DNA from: Sphingopyxis sp. H073
GTDB taxonomy: Bacteria > Pseudomonadota > Alphaproteobacteria > Sphingomonadales > Sphingomonadaceae
Direction: 5' to 3'
Assembly: GCF_001468395.1 (NCBI RefSeq)
Contig: NZ_LNSG01000006.1
Location: 186,001-250,000 of the forward strand
DNA length: 64,000 nt
The notes beneath the pieces were generated by a model. That model did no database searches and was not told the origin of the DNA. It saw only the letters and a list, made by a program, of their open reading frames with translations. The position numbers and the translations under genes are program-made. Position 1 is the stretch's first letter; each line of letters opens with the position of its first letter. Shown here in pieces: positions 19,858-26,933 of this stretch.

Positions 19858-20253
19858 ATGAAAAAATTTCTGCTGCCGCTCGTCGCGCTCGCTTTCGCGA
19901 CCCCTGCCGCGGCACAATCGATCGTCGTTACCGGTTCGGACGAAGAGGGTCTCGCTCCGCTTTCGGTCGCTTATGAAGAGCTGAAGGCCGGCCAGAATGC
20001 GCTCGCGGTCGACAAGCTGACGCACAGCGACATCGACCCGCAGGATCCCTCGCGGCTGATCAATCTCGGCACCGCCTATGCTCGGCTCGGCAAGACCGCC
20101 GATGCGCAGACCGCCTACAAGGCCGCGATCACCAGCGATATCCGCTACGACGTCGAGCTTGCGAATGGCACCTATATGGATTCGCGCTGGGCGGCGCGCA
20201 CCGCGCTGTCGCACCTGAATCAGGGCAAGCCGCTCCTCGCCCTCGCACGCTGA
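19858..20253 (+). CDS. Secreted tetratricopeptide-repeat-like protein
   Basis: A 131-residue protein with a signal peptide (MKKFLLPLVALAFATPAAAQS, cleavage likely after AAA or AAQ). One clear TPR-like helix pair is visible: DPSRLINLGTAYARLGKTADAQTAYKAAI. It is probably a periplasmic scaffold; no enzymatic motif is seen. The ATG at 19858 follows GGGGAGA with normal spacing. Similar short secreted TPR proteins occur in sphingomonads, but I know of no assigned function. It converges with yqgE, only 3 bp away. Confidence 0.8.
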   Translation: MKKFLLPLVALAFATPAAAQSIVVTGSDEEGLAPLSVAYEELKAGQNALAVDKLTHSDIDPQDPSRLINLGTAYARLGKTADAQTAYKAAITSDIRYDVELANGTYMDSRWAARTALSHLNQGKPLLALAR

Positions 20254-20256
20254 GGA

Positions 20257-20820
20257 TCACGCTTCGCCGCCTTCGGTGGTGAGCAGGCGGGCGTCCACTC
20301 CCGCTTCGGCAAACGCCGCCTGCCAGCGCTTGGTGGGCGGCGTTTCGAATATCAGCGCGTCGCTGCCCGGGGTCACATGCCAGCCGTGGCGCACCATCTC
20401 GCCCTCGAGCTGTCCCGGCGACCAGCCCGCATAGCCCAAGGCGACCATCCATTGTTTCGGCCCGCGCCCCTGGCCGATCGCACGCAATATGTCGTGCGAG
20501 CTCGACACCATCCAGCGGCCCGCGACCTGCACCGCCCCCTCGCCGCCCCAGTCGCGGCTGTGGATCACGAACCCGCGCGATGTTTCGACCGGCCCGCCGA
20601 GATAGACGGGCTGATCGAGCGGATCGTCATGGTCGATTTCAAGCTGGTCGAGTACCGCGCCGACGGTCATCCCGTCGATCGGGTCGGCGATACCGATCCC
20701 CATCGCGCCTTCCGCATCATGGCTGATCATCGCAATCACCGCATGTTCGAAGCGGGGGTCGCCGATCCCGGGCAGCGCGAGCAGCAACTGGCCGGTGAAG
20801 AAGGTCGGGGCATTCTCCAT
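20257..20820 (-). CDS. YqgE/AlgH family protein
   Basis: A 187-residue protein of the UPF0301 (DUF179) family. The family N-terminus FFTGQLLLALPGIGDPRFEHAVI and the segments DDPLDQPVYLGGPV and ALGYAGWSPGQLEGE are diagnostic. The biochemical role is not established. The ATG at 20820 gives the usual N-terminus; an in-frame ATG at 20841 would add seven residues. It is divergent from the peroxiredoxin gene, with 137 bp between them. Confidence 0.88.
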   Translation of the reverse strand: MENAPTFFTGQLLLALPGIGDPRFEHAVIAMISHDAEGAMGIGIADPIDGMTVGAVLDQLEIDHDDPLDQPVYLGGPVETSRGFVIHSRDWGGEGAVQVAGRWMVSSSHDILRAIGQGRGPKQWMVALGYAGWSPGQLEGEMVRHGWHVTPGSDALIFETPPTKRWQAAFAEAGVDARLLTTEGGEA

Positions 20821-20957
20821 GGCGATATCATGCCCCGCCATCGCGGCGGGGTCCAGCGCCTTTCCATGAATTGTCCGAACCGGACGCGCTTGACTCCGGG
20901 CGACGCCAAGCCAATGTCGCGTCCGACACGATCCCCTCCAACGAAAGGATGCCCCCG

Positions 20958-21440
20958 ATGACAATCCAGACAGGCGACAAGCTGCCCGACGCGACCTTCG
21001 TCAAGGTCACAGAGAACGGTCCCGAACAGGTGACGACCGCCGACTATTTCAAGGGCCGCAAGGTCGCGCTCTTCTCGGTCCCCGGCGCCTTTACCCCGAC
21101 CTGCTCGGCGAAGCATCTGCCGGGCTTCGTCGACAAGGCTGACGAACTGAAGGCCAAGGGCGTCGACGAAATCGTCTGCACCGCGGTCAACGACGCCTTC
21201 GTCATGGGCGCCTGGGGCAAGAGCGCGGGCGCCGGCGAGGCCGTCACGATGCTCGCCGACGGCAATGGCGCCTTCGCCGATGCGGTTGGTCTCACGATGG
21301 ATGGCACCGCCTTCGGCATGGGCAAGCGCGGCCAGCGCTTCTCGATGATCGTCAATGACGGCGTCGTCGAACAGCTCAACGTCGAAGCGCCCGGCGAATT
21401 CAAGGTGTCGAGCGCCGACCATATGCTCGAACAGCTGTAA
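20958..21440 (+). CDS. Peroxiredoxin (Prx5/AhpE-like, redoxin family)
   Basis: Thiol peroxidase reducing H2O2 and organic peroxides, with electrons from glutathione or thioredoxin. The 160-residue protein has PGAFTPTCS with peroxidatic Cys49 and no obvious resolving CxxC. The conserved MLADGNGAFADAVGL and the C-terminal EAPGEFKVSSADHMLEQL match the Prx5 family. The start at 20958 is set by AAGGA eight bases upstream; an in-frame ATG at 20949 is too close to it. A terminator-like hairpin follows. Confidence 0.94.
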   Translation: MTIQTGDKLPDATFVKVTENGPEQVTTADYFKGRKVALFSVPGAFTPTCSAKHLPGFVDKADELKAKGVDEIVCTAVNDAFVMGAWGKSAGAGEAVTMLADGNGAFADAVGLTMDGTAFGMGKRGQRFSMIVNDGVVEQLNVEAPGEFKVSSADHMLEQL

Positions 21441-21449
21441 GGAATTTCG

Positions 21450-21475
21450 GGGCGGCGCAGCAATCTGGGCCGCCC
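21450..21475 (+). terminator. Terminator after the peroxiredoxin gene
   Basis: A 7-bp stem GGGCGGC/GCCGCCC with a 12-nt loop begins 10 bp after the stop codon and is followed by a pyrimidine-rich, T-containing stretch. Confidence 0.6.
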
Positions 21476-21513
21476 TCTTCCCTTTCGTCACATTTTCGTG
21501 CAACAGCGACGCG

Positions 21514-23001
21514 ATGACATCAGACGCATCGAACAATCAGAACATCGCCGACCCTACCGCTCTCGTCGAGGGCATTATTGCCGAACTTCAGGACAAGTTC
21601 CGCACGTCGGTTTCCAATCTCAAATCCGCCATCGCCGCCTATGTGCACGATCGCACGCTACCCCCGGCCGACGCCGCCGCGACGGGTCTGTTCGACTATC
21701 CGGCGATCCGCCTGACCACCACGGGCGAGCAGCGCGAGGGGCAGAAGGGTCATAATCTGTCCTTCGGTCGCTTCGAGCGCGCCGGCACCTTCGAAACCAC
21801 GGTGACGCGCCCCGATCTGTTCGCCGATTATCTGCGCGATCAGCTGACCCTGCTCGCGCGCCACTACGACATCACGCTGGAGGTGACGCGCACCGGGCAG
21901 CAGATCCCCTTCCCCTATGTGCTCGACGCCAGCGACGGGTCGGATATGGGCGGGGTCACCCCGCTCGAACTCGCGCGCCACTTCCCGACCACCGAGCTCG
22001 CCGACATCGGCGACGAGCTCGCCGACGGCCTGTTCGGCGCCGACCCCGCCGCGTCGCAACCGCTCGCGCTGTTCGACGCGCTGCGTACCGATTTCAGCCT
22101 CGCGCGCCTCCGCCACTACACCGGCACCGCGCCCGAGCATTTCCAGCGCTACATCCTCTTCACCAACTATCACCGCTATGTCGACGAATTCGTCGCCTGG
22201 GCGGGCGCGCAGGTTGGCCAGGGCCGCTACACCGCGCTCGCCGGCGCTGCGGGACTCTACGTCGACCAGCCGGGCGTCAACGCGAGCGCGCTCGTCGCCG
22301 ACAGCGCGTGGCGGCGGCACCAGATGCCCGCCTATCACCTCATCGCGCCCGATGGCGGCGGCATCACGCTCGTCAATATCGGCGTCGGCCCGTCGAACGC
22401 CAAGACGATCTGCGACCACCTCGCGGTGCTGCGCCCCGAAGCGTGGCTGATGATCGGCCACTGCGGCGGCCTCCGTCCCAGCCAGCGCATCGGCGACTAT
22501 GTGCTCGCGCACGCCTATCTTCGCGACGACCATATCCTCGACGCGGTGCTGCCGGTCGCCATCCCGATCCCGCCGATCGCCGAAGTGCAGGTTGCGCTGG
22601 CCAGCGCCGCCGAGGCGGTCTCGGGCGCCACCGGCGCCGACCTCAAGAAGCGCATGCGCACCGGCACCGTCGTCACCACCGACGACCGCAACTGGGAGCT
22701 GCGCTACACCGACAGCGCGCTCCGCTTCTCGCAGTCGCGCGCGATCGGCATCGACATGGAAAGCGCCACGATCGCCGCGCAGGGCTATCGCTTCCGCGTC
22801 CCCTACGGCACCCTGCTCTGCGTCAGCGATAAGCCGCTCCACGGAGAGCTCAAGCTGCCCGGGCAGGCCAACCGCTTCTACGAGGAAGCGATCGCCGCGC
22901 ACCTCCAGATCGGCATTCGCGCGTGCGAGACGATGCGCGACGAGGGCGCCAAGCTCCACAGCCGGAAATTGCGCGCATTCAACGAGCCGCCGTTCAGATG
23001 A
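21514..23001 (+). CDS. amn: AMP nucleosidase
   Basis: Hydrolyses AMP to adenine and ribose-5-phosphate, controlling adenylate pools. The 495-residue protein has the N-terminal Amn domain (ALVEGIIAELQDKFRTSVSN) and a C-terminal phosphorylase fold with NIGVGPSNAKT, MIGHCGGLRPSQRIGDYV and the IGIDMESATIAAQG segment that binds ribose. It is close in length to the E. coli enzyme (484 residues). The first in-frame ATG after the gap, 21514, is used. The 3' end carries a hairpin and a short duplicated tail, described separately. Confidence 0.94.
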   Translation: MTSDASNNQNIADPTALVEGIIAELQDKFRTSVSNLKSAIAAYVHDRTLPPADAAATGLFDYPAIRLTTTGEQREGQKGHNLSFGRFERAGTFETTVTRPDLFADYLRDQLTLLARHYDITLEVTRTGQQIPFPYVLDASDGSDMGGVTPLELARHFPTTELADIGDELADGLFGADPAASQPLALFDALRTDFSLARLRHYTGTAPEHFQRYILFTNYHRYVDEFVAWAGAQVGQGRYTALAGAAGLYVDQPGVNASALVADSAWRRHQMPAYHLIAPDGGGITLVNIGVGPSNAKTICDHLAVLRPEAWLMIGHCGGLRPSQRIGDYVLAHAYLRDDHILDAVLPVAIPIPPIAEVQVALASAAEAVSGATGADLKKRMRTGTVVTTDDRNWELRYTDSALRFSQSRAIGIDMESATIAAQGYRFRVPYGTLLCVSDKPLHGELKLPGQANRFYEEAIAAHLQIGIRACETMRDEGAKLHSRKLRAFNEPPFR

Positions 23002-23008
23002 ACGGCGG
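22987..23008 (+). other. Hairpin spanning the amn stop codon
   Basis: A perfect 9-bp stem CCGCCGTTC / GAACGGCGG with an AGAT loop covers the last codons and stop of amn. A second copy of the amn tail sequence follows at 23013-23033. It may act as a weak terminator or mRNA-stability element before the following SDR gene. Confidence 0.6.
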
Positions 23009-23029
23009 GGGCAACGAGCCGCCGTTCCG

Positions 23030-23791
23030 TTGACGCTGTCGCGGTCCATCGCGGGGCGCGTCGCCATCGTTACCGGCGCGGCGAGCGGTATGGGCCGCGC
23101 CACCGCGCTGCTGCTCGCGAGCGAAGGCGCGAAGGTCGCGGTCACCGACCTTGACCTCGCCGCCTGCGAAGCCGTCGCCGCCGAAGCCGGTCCAAACGCC
23201 AAGGCCTTCGCGCTCGACGTCGCCGACGGCGAGGCGATCAAGGCGACCGTCGCCGCCGTCGCGGCGCATTTCGGCGGCATCGACATCCTCATCAACAACG
23301 CCGGCGTCTCGAGCTTCGCCCCGCTCGATGCGGAGGACGAATATGAAGCGATCTGGCACCGCGCGCTTGCGGTGATGCTGACCGCGCACCAACGCATGGT
23401 CCGCGCCGCCTTGCCGTGGTTGCGCCAAAGCGACGCGCCGCGCATCGTCAACATTGCCTCGACCGAGGGGCTGGGCGCAACGCCCGGCGACACGCCCTAT
23501 GTCGCGGCCAAATCGGGCGTCGTCGGGCTCACGCGCGGGCTCGCGGTCGACCTCGGCAAGGAGGGCATCACGGTCAACTGCATCTGCCCCGGCCCGATCC
23601 GCACCGGCATGACCGACAAGGTTCCCGAGGAGGACAAGGCAATCTTCGCGCGGCGCCGCACCGCACTCCCCCGTTATGGCGAACCCGAGGAGGTCGCGCA
23701 TATGACGCTCAGCCTCGCGCTGCCCGCGGCGAGCTATATCACCGGCGCGGTGATCCCGGTCGACGGCGGACTTATGGCGCGGAATGCCTAG
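23030..23791 (+). CDS. Short-chain dehydrogenase/reductase
   Basis: NAD(P)-dependent oxidoreductase of the classical SDR family; substrate unknown. Rossmann motif TGAASGMG near the N-terminus, NNAG motif (ILINNAGVSS), Ser in NIASTEG, catalytic YVAAK, and the PGPIRTGM segment are all present in 253 residues. An acidic residue follows the second beta strand (VTDLDL), which suggests NAD over NADP. No ATG gives a full domain; TTG at 23030 is the only reasonable start, and it overlaps the TGA of a duplicated amn tail. Start confidence is therefore low, family confidence high. Confidence 0.9.
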   Translation: MTLSRSIAGRVAIVTGAASGMGRATALLLASEGAKVAVTDLDLAACEAVAAEAGPNAKAFALDVADGEAIKATVAAVAAHFGGIDILINNAGVSSFAPLDAEDEYEAIWHRALAVMLTAHQRMVRAALPWLRQSDAPRIVNIASTEGLGATPGDTPYVAAKSGVVGLTRGLAVDLGKEGITVNCICPGPIRTGMTDKVPEEDKAIFARRRTALPRYGEPEEVAHMTLSLALPAASYITGAVIPVDGGLMARNA

Positions 23792-24097
23792 ACCGCATTG
23801 GGGTGGACAAGCCTCACGCCTTCTCTTGTCATCGCAGCCCGAATTTCCAAAGTTCAGGAAAGTTCAGCCTTATGCGTCGCCCGTTCTGGACCGGGAGGAC
23901 TGCCGAACGCATCTCGCGTGCCTTGCACCGGCCGACAGATCGACCGCTTTTGCCCGCCAGAAGAAAGAGCCTGACAAAGGCTGGCACGGGCGGATAATGT
24001 AGGAAAGGCCCTATTTGACTGCGGCGCCTGCTTTGGGGTGGGAAGCGGACCCTGCAGAGTTTACCATCTTGTTACCTGTATCTGCCATCACCGAGCC
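23792..24097. other. Intergenic stretch without a recognisable gene
   Basis: About 300 bp between the SDR gene and the small membrane gene. Short open frames exist on the plus strand, but none has a convincing ribosome site or family pattern. A 20-bp sequence near 24028-24049 (TGCTTTGGGGTGGGAAGCGG) is nearly repeated at 33544-33564, next to repeat elements, so part of this gap may be repeat-derived. Confidence 0.6.
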
Positions 24098-24409
24098 ATG
24101 ATTGGCACGCAGGCACCCAAGGGCTTCGGCCTCCTCTTCGTAATTGTGGGCATCCCACTGATCCTCTGGAACGCGTCAGGCACTAACAGTGAGCTTGAGG
24201 CCCTAGACGCTTCGGGTAGCACCGAAAGCGCACGCATTGAGGCATGCGAAGCGAAGGCGGTTAAGCTTGAACCCAACTCGTCGGCGCGCCTCCAACTGTG
24301 CGGCTGCATTGTCAAGAAAGCTTCTGAACGCGAGGCCTTTAAAGATTATGGCGCTTACGATGAGGGTTTACTTGAGCCTATAGTCGGCGAGTGCATGCGC
24401 GGAGGCTGA
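24098..24409 (+). CDS. Small single-span membrane protein, unknown function
   Basis: A 103-residue protein with one N-terminal transmembrane segment (FGLLFVIVGIPLILW), then a soluble part with four Cys (EACEAK, LQLCGCIVKK, VGECMRGG), probably facing the periplasm and able to form disulfides. Codon use is visibly less GC-rich at third positions than in its neighbours. It has no recognised family and no ribosome site stronger than the CACCGAGCC before its ATG. It is flanked by a repeat fragment and a REP element. It could be a lineage-specific or transferred gene. Confidence 0.6.
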   Translation: MIGTQAPKGFGLLFVIVGIPLILWNASGTNSELEALDASGSTESARIEACEAKAVKLEPNSSARLQLCGCIVKKASEREAFKDYGAYDEGLLEPIVGECMRGG

Positions 24410-24437
24410 TGTCCGGAATCGGCCGTATGCTGTCATT

Positions 24438-24510
24438 CGTCATCCCGGACTTGATCCGGGATCCACCGCAGCGCTGAAGTCATGGACCCCGGATCAAGTC
24501 CGGGGTGACG
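24438..24510. repeat. REP-like palindrome, family A, copy 1
   Basis: Inverted repeat with arms built on CGTCATCCCGGACTTGATCC and its complement, about 20 bp between arms. The same unit occurs at 25918-25990, 33584-33656 and 41105-41180. Non-coding; located after the small membrane gene. Confidence 0.9.
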
Positions 24511-24549
24511 ATGATTGTTAGGGCAGCTTTCGTCGTTCGAGACGTTGGG

Positions 24550-24573
24550 AGGGCGGCTTTTGATCGCCGCCCT
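24550..24573 (-). terminator. Hairpin downstream of the SDR gene
   Basis: Perfect 8-bp stem AGGGCGGC/GCCGCCCT with an 8-nt loop, 10 bp past the SDR stop on the minus strand. There is no strong T-tract, so it may be a processed or Rho-assisted end. Confidence 0.5.
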
Positions 24574-24582
24574 CGCGTCCAG

Positions 24583-25386
24583 TCAAACCGCTTCGTTCAC
24601 GCGGTAGCGCGCCGCAACATCGCGCTTCGACAGGTTGGGGCCCATCGCCAGCCGCGCCGCGTAATAATCCTTCCACTGGCCTTCGTCGGCGAGCGGCGGG
24701 ATCGTCACTTCCTCGCCGCGGTCGAGGCCGAGCAGCGCCGCGTCGACGAGGTCGCTCGCGCTCATCACCATCTCGGCGGGAAAAGCATCGACATCCTTGC
24801 CCGACCGCTCCCAGATTTCGGTGCGCGTCGCACCGGGTAGAACCGCCTGAACATGGAATCCCTTGTCGCGGCCGTTCGCGGCGAGCGCGTGGCTGAGATT
24901 GAGCAGAAACGCCTTCGAGCCACTGTACACGCCCTCGAACGTCTCGGGCGCGAGCGCGAGGACCGAGGCGATGTTGACGATCGCGCCCTTGCCGCGCGCG
25001 CCGAACGCCTTGCCCGCCGCTATGCCAAGCCGCGCTGCGGCGGTGATGTTGAGCGCGATGATCGTTTCGATCTCGGCCGCGCTATTCTCCAGCGTGCCGC
25101 CGTTGAGCGACATGCCGGCATTGTTGACGAACAAAGTGATCGCCGCGTCGTCGAGCAGACGCTGCTCGATCCGCGCCACATCGTCGCCCTTGGTCAGATC
25201 GGCGGCGATCACGTCGACCGCCACGCCGGTGTCGGCGCGCAGCTTTGCCGCGAGTTCTTCCATCTGCGCGCCGTTGCGCGCGACGAGAATCAGGTCGTGA
25301 CCGCGCTTGGCGAGGCGGTCGGCATAAACGGCGCCAAGGCCGGTCGAGGCGCCCGTGATCAGGGCCGTTCCAGTGGGGATAGTCAT
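24583..25386 (-). CDS. Short-chain dehydrogenase/reductase
   Basis: A 267-residue classical SDR: TGASTGLG cofactor loop, VNNAGMS, Ser in NIASVLA, catalytic YSGSK. The VARN stretch after beta strand 2 carries a basic residue, favouring NADPH. It resembles DltE/YqjQ-type oxidoreductases; the substrate is unknown. ATG at 25386 is preferred, because AAGGAG lies about seven bases upstream, over ATG at 25392. It is divergent from an HxlR regulator, with a palindromic site between them, so it is the probable target of that regulator. Confidence 0.9.
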   Translation of the reverse strand: MTIPTGTALITGASTGLGAVYADRLAKRGHDLILVARNGAQMEELAAKLRADTGVAVDVIAADLTKGDDVARIEQRLLDDAAITLFVNNAGMSLNGGTLENSAAEIETIIALNITAAARLGIAAGKAFGARGKGAIVNIASVLALAPETFEGVYSGSKAFLLNLSHALAANGRDKGFHVQAVLPGATRTEIWERSGKDVDAFPAEMVMSASDLVDAALLGLDRGEEVTIPPLADEGQWKDYYAARLAMGPNLSKRDVAARYRVNEAV

Positions 25387-25418
25387 CGTCATTCTCCTTT
25401 GCAGGCGGCCCGCAGCGG

Positions 25419-25441
25419 GTCACTTGCAAAATGATAGTAAC
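25419..25441. promoter_or_regulatory. Candidate HxlR operator
   Basis: An imperfect 23-bp palindrome with outer arms GTCACT and AGTAAC and inner CA/TG pairs around an AT-rich centre. It lies in the 63-bp gap between the divergent SDR and HxlR genes, 8 bp ahead of the HxlR start. Regulators of this family commonly bind such sites next to their own gene. Confidence 0.5.
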
Positions 25442-25449
25442 TGCCCCAT

Positions 25450-25896
25450 ATGACTTCAATGGCTATCGACGAAAATAATTCGGGCACCTGCCCCGTCGAC
25501 CGTGGGCTGATGCGCGTCGGCGATCGCTGGAGCATATTGATCCTGCGCGATATCGAGCGCGGCCTGACACGCTACGACCAGATGCGCACCAGCCTCGGCA
25601 TCGCGCCGAACATCTTGTCGCGGCGACTGGCGGCGCTGACCGACGCGGGGCTGATCGAGAAAAGGCGCTACAGCCAGCGCCCGCCGCGCGACGAATATCT
25701 GCTGACCGAAGCGGGCCGCGACTTCCTGCCGATCCTCGCCGCGATCGGCGCGTGGGGACGCAAATATAATGGCAAGGGCGCGCTGACGCGCCAGATCGAT
25801 GTCGAAACCGGCGAACCGGTGCGGCCGGTGGTGATCGATGCCAACACCGGCGCCCCGCTCGGCACGCGCCCGCTGCGCTTCGAATATCCGGACTGA
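25450..25896 (+). CDS. HxlR-family winged-helix transcriptional regulator
   Basis: A 148-residue regulator with the HxlR pattern: Cys14 in SGTCPVDRGL, GDRWSILILRDI, RYDQMRTSLGIAPNILSRRLAALTDAGLIEKR (the recognition helix and wing), and YLLTEAGRDF. Many relatives sense electrophiles or redox state through the N-terminal Cys. It is divergent from an NADPH-type SDR, its most likely target. No ribosome site precedes the ATG at 25450; an in-frame ATG lies three codons further on. Confidence 0.92.
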   Translation: MTSMAIDENNSGTCPVDRGLMRVGDRWSILILRDIERGLTRYDQMRTSLGIAPNILSRRLAALTDAGLIEKRRYSQRPPRDEYLLTEAGRDFLPILAAIGAWGRKYNGKGALTRQIDVETGEPVRPVVIDANTGAPLGTRPLRFEYPD

Positions 25897-25917
25897 AAAG
25901 CGACGGTGTTTTCTCTC

Positions 25918-25990
25918 GTCATCCCGGACCTGATCCGGGATCCATTGGCGGCCTTGAAGTCATGGTCCCCGGATCAAGTCCGGGGTGACG
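25918..25990. repeat. REP-like palindrome, family A, copy 2
   Basis: Same arms as the copy at 24438, with CGTCATCCCGGACCTGATCC on the left and the matching right arm ending CGGGGTGACG. It lies between the convergent HxlR and SRPBCC genes. Confidence 0.9.
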
Positions 25991-26025
25991 TAAGGGCGGT
26001 TCGCTCACCCCTTCCGATCGCCCCG

Positions 26026-26508
26026 CTATCGATACATGCCCTCGCGCAAATTGATGCCGTGCTCGATCCATACCTTGAGCGCGCAGAGCATCTGCGACCA
26101 GCCCTGGCAATTGCCATAGGAGGCGCTTAGCGCGCCCTGGTTCTCGCGCCAGCCTTCCTCGGCGATCTCGACCAGCGTGCGGCCGTCGTCGAGGCCCTTG
26201 AAGCTCATCGTCACGCGCGTGCGGTAATCGGCGTCCTTCGGCTCGCTGCCCTCGACATTGTGCGCCTCGCCTTCGCTCGCCTGCCATTCGAGGACGATCT
26301 TCTCATCCGGCACCACCTCGATCACATAGACGGGAAAGGCTCCGGGAAAGTCGTGGAAGTCCCACGTCACCGTTGCGCCGGTCTCCAGCCGCCCCCTGGC
26401 GCCGCCGGTGGTGAAATAATGCGACAGTTGCGCCGGATCGGCGACCGCCTCGAACACCTCGTGCACCGGCTTCGCAATCCGCGCCGCGACCCTGAACTTC
26501 AGCTCCAT
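26026..26508 (-). CDS. SRPBCC (AHSA1-like) domain protein
   Basis: A 160-residue START/Bet v1-like hydrophobic-pocket protein of the AHSA1 group. Visible pattern: RIAKPVHEVFEAVADPAQLSHYF at the N-terminus, the beta-sheet centre EVVPDEKIVLEW, and the C-terminal helix NCQGWSQMLCALKVWIEHG. The ligand is unknown. The ATG at 26508 has GGAG seven bases upstream. It is divergent from an ArsR-type regulator over a perfect palindrome; SRPBCC and ArsR genes are often paired, so the regulator probably controls it. Confidence 0.88.
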   Translation of the reverse strand: MELKFRVAARIAKPVHEVFEAVADPAQLSHYFTTGGARGRLETGATVTWDFHDFPGAFPVYVIEVVPDEKIVLEWQASEGEAHNVEGSEPKDADYRTRVTMSFKGLDDGRTLVEIAEEGWRENQGALSASYGNCQGWSQMLCALKVWIEHGINLREGMYR

Positions 26509-26538
26509 ACCCACTCTCCGCTTGAGTCGAAGCCTTTT

Positions 26539-26558
26539 ATGTTATATTTATATAACAT
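26539..26558. promoter_or_regulatory. Perfect operator palindrome between SRPBCC and ArsR genes
   Basis: ATGTTATATTTATATAACAT: two 8-bp arms, perfectly complementary, around TTTA. Its right arm ends in the ArsR start codon, so binding would directly block transcription and translation of the regulator gene and sits about 30 bp from the SRPBCC start. Confidence 0.75.
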
Positions 26559-26883
26559 GTCAATTCACGACCAGTTCGATGCGACCTTCAAGGCGCTCGC
26601 CTCGCCGATCCGGCGACAGATCCTCGATGATCTCAAGGACCAGCCGCTGACGACCGGCGCGCTGTGCGGCCATTTCGCCGACATCGACCGCTGCACGGTG
26701 ATGCAGCATCTGAAGGTGCTGGAGGACGCGGGGCTGGTGATCGCCGAGCGGCGCGGCCGCGAGCGATGGAATCATCTGAACGCGATGCCGATCCAGGACA
26801 TCCACGATCGCTGGATCGGCCCGCACGCCGCCGCCGCGAGCGTGCGGCTGGCGCGGCTCAAGCAATCGGTCGAGGCGCAATAA
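26557..26883 (+). CDS. ArsR-family transcriptional regulator
   Basis: A 108-residue winged-helix repressor: FKALASPIRRQILDDLKDQPLTTGAL, then the recognition helix RCTVMQHLKVLEDAGLVIAERRG and a wing ending in WNHLNAMP. It lacks the metal-binding CxC of ArsR/SmtB metal sensors; this subgroup usually accompanies SRPBCC proteins. The start ATG at 26557 overlaps the operator palindrome, consistent with autoregulation. A shared terminator separates it from the convergent peptidase gene. Confidence 0.92.
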   Translation: MSIHDQFDATFKALASPIRRQILDDLKDQPLTTGALCGHFADIDRCTVMQHLKVLEDAGLVIAERRGRERWNHLNAMPIQDIHDRWIGPHAAAASVRLARLKQSVEAQ

Positions 26884-26885
26884 AA

Positions 26886-26911
26886 AGGCCGGGGCGTCGC
26901 CACCCCGGCCT
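26886..26911. terminator. Bidirectional terminator between arsR-type gene and M2 peptidase
   Basis: Stem AGGCCGGGG / CCCCGGCCT with an 8-nt loop, directly after the ArsR stop and preceded by an A-run that becomes a T-tract for the minus-strand transcript. It serves both convergent genes. Confidence 0.8.
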
Positions 26912-26933
26912 CTCCATTTCGATCGAACCCGGC

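Noticed and set aside
21658..23493. A 611-codon minus-strand open frame across amn and the SDR gene
   Set aside because: It spans two well-supported genes in antisense and shows no domain pattern.
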